From Micromussa lordhowensis (lineage: Eukaryota > Cnidaria > Anthozoa > Scleractinia > Lobophylliidae): 64,000 nt of DNA. The notes under the pieces were generated by a model that saw nothing but the letters and a program-made list of their open reading frames with translations, ran no database searches and had not been told where the DNA came from. Positions 34,715 to 46,486 of the stretch are shown in pieces. The stretch covers positions 6,257,783 through 6,321,782 of the forward strand of contig OZ026606.1 of NCBI GenBank assembly GCA_964020085.1, read 5' to 3'. A program made the position numbers and the translations under genes. Every line of letters begins with the position of its first letter. Position 1 is the stretch's first letter.

Positions 34715-36489
34715 CTAGTTTGCTTGAAGTTCAATCGATTCTCGATGTACGAAGCTCTTGTTCAGTCCATTTAGGACGATGCAGGCCTTCACAGAAAGCC
34801 ATAGTTCAGCTCTCCGCTGCGGTTTTGATATGTGGAGGTTTGTGTTGACAAGACGCGAACTTTTTGTTGGAAGCACGGTTATTTTAATTGTACAATTCCT
34901 GATTGGATGAAAAGACGTTGGATGTAGTCTTTTTGGCCTCAAAAGCCATACAGGAGAGTAATTTCCTTTTAGATGGAGATGCGCAGATGGTACTCTCGAG
35001 ACGACATGGCCATATTTATGCACAGTTATATATTTCGGTGCATAGTCTTAACACGGTATTCATAACATCAGACATACATCAGTTAAAAAAAAGAAAATAG
35101 GTTGTAGCGTGAACTTACTACCAGTCTATAGCCATTCAAAGTTATTTCGTGTAGTAGCACATTGATAAAGAAGGAATTACTCTGTCTTTAAGATACACAG
35201 AGCTAAATTCCTCGGCAAAGGGACGTTTCCAGCATTCAGCTGGATCCAACAATCCCAAAAAGCCCGGAAGGGGCTGGCTGGCTGGCTGGCTGTCTGCCTG
35301 CCTGCCTGCCAACGAAATGGCTTGGGTGCAAACTGTGTCGATAAACGGGAACGTCCAACACATGTGGGATGCGTTGTCTGTAATACTTAAAATAAACTCA
35401 CGACAGCTGAAAAACAACGCATTTCAATGCTCTTGGCAGTCTAGCAACTTGCCAAGCTCTATGCTGATCTATCGAACTAACAATTTGCTTGAATCTAGTC
35501 CATTTTAACTTGTCTGACATGCACGCACTCTCAGTCGGACCTCCAAACTTCAAAAACTATCCACCCCGACTATTTATGCTAATATTCCCAAGGGACGTCA
35601 GGGTGGCCAAATGGTTAACGTGGTGCGCTACGAAGACAGCAAAGGTCGCAGGTCGTGGGTTCGAATCACACTACCGCATAGGGGTTATTCTCAAACTGGC
35701 TTGGGGGCCGAATAACCTCTCCCCGGCTACGTGGTACGTGGAGATTTGGGTCTGCGAACAAGGAATTACTCTCAAACTGGCTTGGGGGCCGAGTAATTCC
35801 TCCCCCAAGAAGTCCTGCGAGGTTTTTTGGGTTTTATTTCTGCTTGTCTTGATTTTCCTGATCATTTTTTTTTTCCTTTCTCCTGTTGGTAATTCCTTGT
35901 TAGTTTTGCTTTTCCCTACTTTCGGTATTTTTTTAACTTTTCATCAGCGCTAGAAACGGAAAAACAAGAAGCGTTTTGCGGCATTATGGCTTCCTAAGAT
36001 TTTTAATTTAGCCCGCGGTGAAATTTTAAGTTACTTTCTTTGTTTTCTTGGCTTAAACTCACTTCTACCAAACATAGGTTGTATTTGATTTTATTTGATG
36101 TGACTTGATTGCAGAATAATTCTTCAATGATCAACTGTTTCATCAAGTCGCAACCTACCAGAAACTACATTATCGCGTGTTCAGTGTACTATTTCTTTGG
36201 CATTTGAGATCATCTGGTTCAGAGCGACAACAACGTTTGAACTCCACGAGGGTGTTCACGTCTTAAAACATGGCCACGAACAGAGTGAAAGGAAATCTCG
36301 TCAAAGACCGACCGATCGTGAGTAGCATTTCCTTGCTTTCTCCAATTGAGGCGTTTTCGGGCTAGCTAACTATGAGAAAAAACTGTCTGTCATTCGCTAG
36401 CGGGAGAGAGATTTGTTTGTGTGACTACCGGTCGATGATCATTGACGTAGGGACAACATACGGAGTGTTCGCTTACTCCTAATTGTGGC
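34715..36489 (+). repeat. Macrosatellite unit 16
   Basis: 1775 bp. tRNA-like block 35597-35678 with CAGCAAAGGTC, a variant shared with units 18 and 21. Exon ATG 36270. Carries CAATGCTCTTGG and T6-GGG. Confidence 0.95.
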
Positions 36490-38078
36490 CTAGTTTGCTT
36501 GAAGTTCAATCGATTCTCGATGTACGAAGCTCTTGTTCAGTCCAGTTAGGACGATGCAGGCCTTCACAGAAAGCCATAGTTCAGCTCTCCGCTGCGGTTT
36601 TGATATGTGGAGGTTTGTGTTGACAAGACGCAAACTTTTTGTTGGAAGCACAGTTATTTTAATTGTACAATTCCTGATTGGATGAGAAGACGCAGGATGT
36701 AGTCTTTTTGGCCTCAAAAGCCATACAGCAGAGTAATTTCCTTTTAGATGGAGATGCGCAGATGGTACTCTCGACACGACATGGCCATATTTATGCACAG
36801 TTATATATTTCGGTGCATAGTCTTAACACGGTATTCATAACATCAGACATACATCAGTTAAAAAAAAGAAAATAGGTTGTAGCGTGAACTCACTACCAGT
36901 CTATAGCCATTCAAAGTTATTTCGTGTAGGCAAAGGGACGTTTCCAGCATTCAGCTGGATCCATTCAGCTGGATCCAACAATCCCAACAAGCCTGGAAGG
37001 GGCTGCCTGGCTGGCTGTCTGCCTGCCGGCCTGCCAACGAAATGGCTTGGGTGCAAACTGTGTCGATGAACGGGAACGTCCAACACATGTGGGATGCGTT
37101 GTCTGTAATACTTAAAATAAACTCACGACAGCTGAAAAACAACGCATTTCAATTCTCTTGGCAGTCTAGCAACTTGCCAAGCTCTATGCTGATCTATCGA
37201 ACTAACAATTTGCTTGAATCTAGTCCATTTTAACTTGTCTGACATGCACGCACTCTCAGTCGGACTTCCAAACTTCAAAAACTATCCACCCCGACTATTT
37301 ATGCTAATATTCCCAAGGGACGTCAGGGTGGCCAAATGGTTAACGTGGTGCGCTACGAAGACAGCGAAGGTCGCAGGTGGTGGGTTCGAATCACACTACC
37401 GCATAGGGGTTATTCTCAAACTGGCTTGGGGGCCGAATAACCTCTCCCCGGCTACGTGGTACGTGGAGATTTGGGTCTGCGAACAAGGAATTACTCTCAA
37501 ACTGGCTTGGGGGCCGAGTAATTCCTCCCCCAAGAAGTCCTGCGAGGTTTTTTGGGTTTTATTTCTGCTTGTCTTGATTTTCCTGATCATTTTTTTTTTC
37601 CTTTTTCCTGCTCGTAATTCCTTGTTAGTTTTGCTTTTCCCTACTTTCGGTATTTTTTTAACTTTTCATCAGCGCTAGAAACGGAAAAACAAGAAGCGTT
37701 TTGCGGCATTATGGCTTCCTAAGATTTTTAATTTAGCTCGCGGTGAAATTTTAAGTTACTTTCTTTGTTTTCTTGGCTTAAACTCACTTCTACCAAACAT
37801 AGGTTGTATTTGATTTTATTTGATGTGACTTGATTGCAGAATAATTCTTCAATGATCAACTGTTTCATCAAGTCGCAACCTGCCAGAAACTACATTATCG
37901 CGTGTTCAGTGTACTATTTCTTTGGCATTTGAGATCATCTGGTTCAGAGCGACAACAACGTTTGAACTCCACGAGGATGTTCACGTCTTAAAACATGGCC
38001 ACGAACAGAGTGAAAGGAAATCTCGTCAAAGACCGACCGATCGTGAGTAGCATTTCCTTGCTTTCTCCAATTGAGGCG

Positions 38079-38568
38079 AGTTTCAAGTTTCAAGTTTCAA
38101 GTTTATTAAGAGAAATAAAGAAAAATACAAAATCTGATGTACCACTGCTCGCAGTTAGCTATAGCTATTCGAGGCGAGCAGTGGCTTGACACTAAATAGA
38201 ATAATTACAGTAACATTACAATTAACATTACAATTAAAATACTAAGTAGAGTTAATTATTATCGTACAATACATTAGAATAAGCTGAATACTGAATACAA
38301 AGTGAACAATTACAATACAATTACAATACTAAAAAGAATTAATTATTATCGCACAACACATTAAAATAAGCTGAATACTAAATACAAAGTGAAAAATTAC
38401 GATTACAATACAATTACAATACTAAGTGAAATTAATTATTATCGTACAATACATTAGAATAAGGTAAATACAGAAAACAAAGATTCTCAGGAGAAATAAG
38501 GCAGATTACATGAGAAGCTGGAAGGACAATGCAGATAGAAAGCTAGTAGAATGAACTGAGTTGAGTTT
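38079..38568 (-). repeat. 3' UTR of the L2/CR1-type LINE with internal repeats
   Basis: AT-rich 3' UTR with three diverged copies of an 87-93-bp block; the landmark TTAATTATTATCG starts at 38252, 38339 and 38432. It ends in AATAAA followed by three TGAAACT heptamers (38079-38099 on the plus strand as AGTTTCA). No other gene was seen. Confidence 0.8.
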
Positions 38569-41120
38569 TCAAGACATATTCAAATCCAATAGATCAATAT
38601 ACTCATTCGCCTCTGAGAGTTTCTGAAGGAGCATATTGTGAATGTTGCGTTTAAATTTCACTTTAGGCATTTGACGAATTTCATTAGATAGGTTATTCCA
38701 GACTCTAACACCGTTTCTAGAAAAAGACATGTTTTGCTTGTCTAATCTAGAGTATTCGAGAAAGAAGTTGCCTCTTGTTGATGATCTTGTGTTATGTGAA
38801 TGAATATTATGTTGGTAATTAAATAAATTACTTATTTGAGGTGGCGATGTGTTATTTGAGACGTCATACATTAAGACGGCAACTGACTTGAAGTAAAGAA
38901 GATCTAGAGGTAGTAAACTGGATGAAATGAAGCAGGGTATTGCATGAGTTTTATAATCACAAAAAAACATGAGGCGAAGGGCACGTTTCTGTAGACGTAG
39001 GATTTTGTTTCTGTGAGTTTTATCTGCTCGGCCCCACGCAGTTATACCATATAATAAATAGGGTTGAATCAGCGATCTGTATATATGTTGCAAAGTATCA
39101 AGTGGTACGAAATGTCTTAACCTAGCGATAATACCAATCGATGTGCTTATTTTAGAGGCTATATGTAAAATATGATGTTTCCAGGAGAGATTCTCATCAA
39201 TAAGCACGCCTAAGTATTTAACATAACTTTTACGTTCTAAAGATGTGTAAGAGTTAGTATGATGATTGAATATTTTTAAATTAACTTCATATTTGACTTT
39301 TTTTTGTCTTGGTCGAAAAATAACGTAATTAGATTTTTTGATGTTTAGAGATAATTTGTTTGCTATTAGCCAGTCGTAAAGCTTACAGAGCTCATCGTTA
39401 ACTGTAGATTCCAGGGATTTTAAGTTTTTATCTGCATATAAAAGATTCGTGTCGTCTGCGAATAGATAAAACTTCATTTGGTTGCAACTGTTACAAATAT
39501 CATTTATGTAAACAAGGAAGAGCAAAGGCCCTAAGACTGATCCTTGGGGAACCCCTGATAATACTGTCGCTTTCTTAGATATGTTCGAGGGGGTAATTCC
39601 AGTTATTTGCTTACGACTAGTAAGGTAGGAAGTAAACCAATCATTGACAATCCCGCGTATACCATAATGGTCAAGTTTCTTTAAAAGTATTGAGTGGTCG
39701 ACTGTGTCAAAAGCTTTTTGAAGATCAATAAATATTCCGCAGGTGTATAACTTTCTGTCCATATTAGTTTGGATTTGATTGGTGATTTCCAAAATAGCAT
39801 GTTCAGTGGACCGCTTTTCGCGAAATCCATACTGTGAATCATAGAGAATACTGAACTTATCAAGAAATGATTTCAGGCGAGTATACATCATTTTTTCGAA
39901 GATTCGGTTGAAGACCGAAAGTAGTGATATGGGTCTGTAGTTGGACGGGTCAGATTCATCATTACCTTTGTGAACTGGGATAACTTTAGCAAGTTTTAAT
40001 TTAGTGGGATATATTCCATATTCGACCGACTTGTTGATTAGCACAGATAGGGGATGGCTAAGAATATGTCTTGCTGATCGCAAGATGCGAATGGGGAAAG
40101 AATACAATCCATGAGCTTTGTTTAATGGAGTGTTCATAATTTCGGACTCAATTTCAGTTTGCGTTACTGGATTAAAAAAGAAAGAATCAGCATTACGTGA
40201 TTTCGGAAGATAATCAAAAAATTTCTTTTGCGAGTTTGGCATTTTGGAAGCTAGGTTATGACCAATAGAGGAAAAATACTCATTCATAATGTCAGGAATT
40301 TCAGAAGAATTGAATGAAATTTGATCAGATCCCACACGTTTGAGCGAGGTGATATTTTTGATAGCTTTACGTTTGCGACCTAAAAGATTGTTTATACCTT
40401 CCCAAGTCTTTTTAATGTTATTTAGGTTATCTTCGAAATAGTTGTGGAAAAAATTCCTTTTACTTTTTCGTGTAAGCATCAGTATTTTGTTACGATAAAT
40501 TTTGTAGGTTTTACTGTCACCAGAATAATAGAGTGAATTCTTGATCTTAATTGATCTTCTGATGCCTTTTGTTATCCAAGGTTTGTCATTTTTTCTTAAA
40601 CTACGTTTAGAAATTGGCCTTAGTGGGGCGTGCTTATTGAGGAGCTTGTTTAGTTTATTGTGAAATGTAGAAAATGATTTGTTTATGTCTATCTTATTAC
40701 AAATTGCACCCATTAAGTCAATTTCAGACAGCTCACTAAGGAACTTCGTTTCTGAGTAGTTTGAAAAGTCACGAGTTAATCGCTTAGATTTCGCCTGATC
40801 ACAGAGATCATGATTAGTAGGAACGCTTAGTATACAAAATTGAGAAAAGTGGTCTGTTAGATCCGAGACTATGTTACCACTACAGATACTATATTCTAGA
40901 CTGTTAATAAAGATGTTATCAATTAGTGAGTAAGAGTTATTGTGAACTCTTGTTGGTTTGTCAATTGTTGGAGTCAGGTTCAGGCTTTGGAAAGATAATA
41001 TAAAATTTTGAGCGTGAGTACTAGTATGGATATGGAGAAGATTTATGTTAAAGTCACCCATAAGAATAATCTGTTTTCCAGTGGCGCTAAGCTTTTCCAT
41101 TGTCGAATCAAAATAAAAAA
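38569..41120 (-). CDS. LINE ORF2 fragment: endonuclease C-terminus plus reverse transcriptase
   Basis: Open from the truncation junction to the stop at 38569; the first ATG is at 41100, giving 843 residues. The endonuclease remnant keeps GDFN (residues 15-18) and the terminal SDLTDHF (79-85) but lacks the N-terminal catalytic residues. The reverse transcriptase has NYRPISLL near 387-394, FIDLQKAFD near 457-465, GVPQGSVLGP near 516-525 and catalytic FADD near 547-550, followed by KLSLNIKK and VKYLGVLIDE. The C-terminal NTRSSTRGNFF and RNGVRVWNNL blocks are typical of Jockey/CR1/L2 elements. Without a full endonuclease or a promoter this copy is presumably not autonomous. Confidence 0.92.
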
Positions 41121-41261
41121 AGGCGTTTTCGGGCTAGCTAACTATGAGAAAAAACTGTCTGTCATTCGCTAGCGGGAGAGAGATTTGTTTGTGTGACTAC
41201 CGGTCGATGATCATTGACGTAGGGACAACATACGGAGTGTTCGCTTACTCCTAATTGTGGC

Positions 41262-43036
41262 CTAGTTTGCTTGAAGTTCAATCGATTCTCGATGTACGAA
41301 GCTCTTGTTCAGTCCATTTAGGACGATGCAGGCCTTCACAGAAAGCCATAGTTCAGCTCTCCGCTGCGGTTTTGATATGTGGAGGTTTGTGTTGACAAGA
41401 CGCGAACTTTTTGTTGGAAGCACGGTTATTTTAATTGTACAATTCCTGATTGGATGAAAAGACGTTGGATGTAGTCTTTTTGGCCTCAAAAGCCATACAG
41501 GAGAGTAATTTCCTTTTAGATGGAGATGCGCAGATGGTACTCTCGACACGACATGGCCATATTTATGCACAGTTATATATTTCGGTGCATAGTCTTAACA
41601 CGGTATTCATAACATCAGACATACATCAGTTAAAAAAAAGAAAATAGGTTGTAGCGTGAACTCACTACCAGTCTATAGCCATTCAAAGTTATTTCGTGTA
41701 GTAGCACATTGATAAAGAAGGAATTACTCTGTCTTTAAGATACACAGAGCTAAATTCCTCGGCAAAGGGACGTTTCCAGCATTCAGCTGGATCCAACAAT
41801 CCCAACAAGCCCGGAAGGGGCTGGCTGGCTGGCTGGCTGTCTGCCTGCCTGCCTGCCAACGAAATGGCTTGGGTGCAAACTGTGTCGATGAACGGGAACG
41901 TCCAACACATGTGGGATGCGTTGTCTGTAATACTTAAAATAAACTCACGACAGCTGAAAAACAACGCATTTCAATGCTCTTGGCAGTCTAGCAACTTGCC
42001 AAGCTCTATGCTGATCTATCGAACTAACAATTTGCTTGAATCTAGTCCATTTTAACTTGTCTGACATGCACACACTCTCAGTCGGACCTCCAAACTTCAA
42101 AAACTATCCACCCCGACTATTTATGCGAATATTCCCAAGGGACGTCAGGGTGGCCAAATGGTTAACGTGGTGCGCTACGAAGACAGCAAAGGTCGCAGGT
42201 CGTGGGTTCGAATCACACTACCGCATAGGGGTTATTCTCAAACTGGCTTGGGGGCCGAATAACCTCTCCCCGGCTACGTGGTACGTGGAGATTTGGGTCT
42301 GCGAACAAGGAATTACTCTCAAACTGGCTTGGGGGCCGAGTAATTCCTCCCCCAAGAAGTCCTGCGAGGTTTTTTGGGTTTTATTTCTGCTTGTCTTGAT
42401 TTTCCTGATCATTTTTTTTTTCCTTTCTCCTGTTCGTAATTCCTTGTTAGTTTTGCTTTTCCCTACTTTCGGTATTTTTTTAACTTTTCATCAGCGCTAG
42501 AAACGGAAAAACAAGAAGCGTTTTGCGGCATTATGGCTTCCTAAGATTTTTAATTTAGCCCGCGGTGAAATTTTAAGTTACTTTCTTTGTTTTCTTGGCT
42601 TAAACTCACTTCTACCAAACATAGGTTGTATTTGATTTTATTTGATGTGACTTGATTGCAGAATAATTCTTCAATGATCAACTGTTTCATCAAGTCGCAA
42701 CCTACCAGAAACTACATTATCGCGTGTTCAGTGTACTATTTCTTTGGCATTTGAGATCATCTGGTTCAGAGCGACAACAACGTTTGAACTCCACGAGGGT
42801 GTTCACGTCTTAAAACATGGCCACGAACAGAGTGAAAGGAAATCTCGTCAAAGACCGACCGATCGTGAGTAGCATTTCCTTGCTTTCTCCAATTGAGGCG
42901 TTTTCGGGCTAGCTAACTATGAGAAAAAACTGTCTGTCATTCGCTAGCGGGAGAGAGATTTGTTTGTGTGACTACCGGTCGATGATCATTGACGTAGGGA
43001 CAACATACGGAGTGTTCGCTTACTCCTAATTGTGGC
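41262..43036 (+). repeat. Macrosatellite unit 18
   Basis: 1775 bp. tRNA-like block 42144-42225, exon ATG 42817. Resembles unit 16 (CAGCAAAGGTC, TTTCTCCTGTT). ATGCGAAT replaces ATGCTAAT upstream of the tRNA-like block, as in unit 21. Confidence 0.95.
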
Positions 43037-44761
43037 CTAGTTTGCTTGAAGTTCAATCGATTCTCGATGTACGAAGCTCTTGTTCAGTCCATTTAGGACG
43101 ATGCAGGCCTTCACAGAAAGCCATAGTTCAGCTCTCCGCTGCGGTTTTGATATGTGGAGGTTTGTGTTGACAAGACGCGAACTTTTTGTTGGAAGCACGG
43201 TTATTTTAATTGTACAATTCCTGATTGGGTGAGAAGACGCTGGATGTAGTCTTTTTGGCCTCAAAAGCCATACAGGAGAGTAATTTCCTTTTAGATGGAG
43301 ATGCGCTGATGGTACTCTCGACACGACATGGCCATATTTATGCACAGTTATATATTTCGGTGCATAGTCTTAACACGGTATTCATAACATCAGACATACA
43401 TCAGTTAAAAAAAAGAAAATAGGTTGTAGCGTGAACTCACTACCAGTCTATAGCCATTCAAAGTTATTTCGTGTAGGCAAAGGGACGTTTCCAGCATTCA
43501 GCTGGATCCATTCAGCTGGATCCAACAATCCCAACAAGCCTGGAAGGGGCTGCCTGGCTGGCTGTCTGCCTGCCGGCCTGCCAACGAAATGGCTTGGGTG
43601 CAAACTGTGTCGATGAACGGGAACGTCCAACACATGTGGGATGCGTTGTCTGTAATACTTAAAATAAACTCACGACAGCTGAAAAACAACGCATTTCAAT
43701 TCTCTTGGCAGTCTAGCAACTTGCCAAGCTCTATGCTGATCTATCGAACTAACAATTTGCTTGAATCTAGTCCATTTTAACTTGTCTGACATGCACGCAC
43801 TCTCAGTCGGACTTCCAAACTTCAAAAACTATCCACCCCGACTATTTATGCTAATATTCCCAAGGGACGTCAGGGTGGCCAAATGGTTAACGTGGTGCGC
43901 TACGAAGACAGCGAAGGTCGCAGGTGGTGGGTTCGAATCACACTACCGCATAGGGGTTATTCTCAAACTGGCTTGGGGGCCGAATAACCTCTCCCCGGCT
44001 ACGTGGTACGTGGAGATTTGGGTCTGCGAACAAGGAATTACTCTCAAACTGGCTTGGGGGCCGAGTAATTCCTCCCCCAAGAAGTCCTGCGAGGTTTTTT
44101 GGGTTTTATTTCTGCTTGTCTTGATTTTCCTGATCATTTTTTTTTTCCTTTTTCCTGCTCGTAATTCCTTGTTAGTTTTGCTTTTCCCTACTTTCGGTAT
44201 TTTTTTAACTTTTCATCAGCGCTAGAAACGGAAAAACAAGAAGCGTTTTGCGGCATTATGGCTTCCTAAGATTTTTAATTTAGCTCGCGGTGAAATTTTA
44301 AGTTACTTTCTTTGTTTTCTTGGCTTAAACTCACTTCTACCAAACATAGGTTGTATTTGATTTTATTTGATGTGACTTGATTGCAGAATAATTCTTCAAT
44401 GATCAACTGTTTCATCAAGTCGCAACCTACCAGAAACTACATTATCGCGTGTTCAGTGTACTATTTCTTTGGCATTTGAGATCATCTGGTTCAGAGCGAC
44501 AACAACGTTTGAACTCCACGAGGGTGTTCACGTCTTAAAACATGGCCACGAACAGAGTGAAAGGAAATCTCGTCAAAGACCGACCGATCGTGAGTAGCAT
44601 TTCCTTGCTTTCTCCAATTGAGGCGTTTTCGGGCTAGCTAACTATGAGAAAAAACTGTCTGTCATTCGCTAGCGGGAGAGAGATTTGTTTGTGTGACTAC
44701 CGGTCGATGATCATTGACGTAGGGACAACATACGGAGTGTTCGCTTACTCCTAATTGTGGC
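43037..44761 (+). repeat. Macrosatellite unit 19 (short form)
   Basis: 1725 bp; same 60-bp loss, 14-bp duplication and GCCGGCCTGCC as units 17 and 20. tRNA-like block 43869-43950, exon ATG 44542. By eye it is nearly identical to unit 20. Confidence 0.95.
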
Positions 44762-46486
44762 CTAGTTTGCTTGAAGTTCAATCGATTCTCGATGTACGAA
44801 GCTCTTGTTCAGTCCATTTAGGACGATGCAGGCCTTCACAGAAAGCCATAGTTCAGCTCTCCGCTGCGGTTTTGATATGTGGAGGTTTGTGTTGACAAGA
44901 CGCGAACTTTTTGTTGGAAGCACGGTTATTTTAATTGTACAATTCCTGATTGGGTGAGAAGACGCTGGATGTAGTCTTTTTGGCCTCAAAAGCCATACAG
45001 GAGAGTAATTTCCTTTTAGATGGAGATGCGCTGATGGTACTCTCGACACGACATGGCCATATTTATGCACAGTTATATATTTCGGTGCATAGTCTTAACA
45101 CGGTATTCATAACATCAGACATACATCAGTTAAAAAAAAGAAAATAGGTTGTAGCGTGAACTCACTACCAGTCTATAGCCATTCAAAGTTATTTCGTGTA
45201 GGCAAAGGGACGTTTCCAGCATTCAGCTGGATCCATTCAGCTGGATCCAACAATCCCAACAAGCCTGGAAGGGGCTGCCTGGCTGGCTGTCTGCCTGCCG
45301 GCCTGCCAACGAAATGGCTTGGGTGCAAACTGTGTCGATGAACGGGAACGTCCAACACATGTGGGATGCGTTGTCTGTAATACTTAAAATAAACTCACGA
45401 CAGCTGAAAAACAACGCATTTCAATTCTCTTGGCAGTCTAGCAACTTGCCAAGCTCTATGCTGATCTATCGAACTAACAATTTGCTTGAATCTAGTCCAT
45501 TTTAACTTGTCTGACATGCACGCACTCTCAGTCGGACTTCCAAACTTCAAAAACTATCCACCCCGACTATTTATGCTAATATTCCCAAGGGACGTCAGGG
45601 TGGCCAAATGGTTAACGTGGTGCGCTACGAAGACAGCGAAGGTCGCAGGTGGTGGGTTCGAATCACACTACCGCATAGGGGTTATTCTCAAACTGGCTTG
45701 GGGGCCGAATAACCTCTCCCCGGCTACGTGGTACGTGGAGATTTGGGTCTGCGAACAAGGAATTACTCTCAAACTGGCTTGGGGGCCGAGTAATTCCTCC
45801 CCCAAGAAGTCCTGCGAGGTTTTTTGGGTTTTATTTCTGCTTGTCTTGATTTTCCTGATCATTTTTTTTTTCCTTTTTCCTGCTCGTAATTCCTTGTTAG
45901 TTTTGCTTTTCCCTACTTTCGGTATTTTTTTAACTTTTCATCAGCGCTAGAAACGGAAAAACAAGAAGCGTTTTGCGGCATTATGGCTTCCTAAGATTTT
46001 TAATTTAGCTCGCGGTGAAATTTTAAGTTACTTTCTTTGTTTTCTTGGCTTAAACTCACTTCTACCAAACATAGGTTGTATTTGATTTTATTTGATGTGA
46101 CTTGATTGCAGAATAATTCTTCAATGATCAACTGTTTCATCAAGTCGCAACCTGCCAGAAACTACATTATCGCGTGTTCAGTGTACTATTTCTTTGGCAT
46201 TTGAGATCATCTGGTTCAGAGCGACAACAACGTTTGAACTCCACGAGGGTGTTCACGTCTTAAAACATGGCCACGAACAGAGTGAAAGGAAATCTCGTCA
46301 AAGACCGACCGATCGTGAGTAGCATTTCCTTGCTTTCTCCAATTGAGGCGTTTTCGGGCTAGCTAACTATGAGAAAAAACTGTCTGTCATTCGCTAGCGG
46401 GAGAGAGATTTGTTTGTGTGACTACCGGTCGATGATCATTGACGTAGGGACAACATACGGAGTGTTCGCTTACTCCTAATTGTGGC
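44762..46486 (+). repeat. Macrosatellite unit 20 (short form)
   Basis: 1725 bp. tRNA-like block 45594-45675, exon ATG 46267. The difference from unit 19 that I could see is CAACCTGCCAG against CAACCTACCAG. Confidence 0.95.

Larger units (their letters stand above)
38079..41120 (-). mobile_element. L2/CR1-type LINE, 5'-truncated, young
   Basis: A minus-strand LINE lying between two copies of the pentamer AGGCG (38074-38078 and 41121-41125), a clean short target duplication. The 5' end is truncated inside the endonuclease domain: coding sequence runs straight up to the junction (FFYFDSTMEKL). The 3' end is not poly(A) but three TGAAACT repeats next to AATAAA, typical of the CR1/L2 group, whose 3' ends are short tandem repeats. 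The reverse-transcriptase frame is uninterrupted, so insertion is recent. 5' truncation is the normal result of incomplete target-primed reverse transcription. Confidence 0.93.
36490..41261 (+). repeat. Macrosatellite unit 17, split by L2/CR1-type LINE
   Basis: Left part 36490-38078, right part 41121-41261; without the LINE and target duplication the unit is 1725 bp. About 60 bp containing the first stem-loop are missing after TTTCGTGTAG near 36930, and CATTCAGCTGGATC is duplicated. tRNA-like block 37322-37403, exon ATG 37995. This is the most diverged unit in its first 400 bp. Confidence 0.95.

Noticed and set aside
37995..38189. 64-codon plus-strand ORF beginning MATNRVKGNLVKDRPI and continuing into the second LINE
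   Set aside because: It is the candidate exon of unit 17 read past its splice donor into the 3' end of an antisense LINE; the extension is fortuitous.
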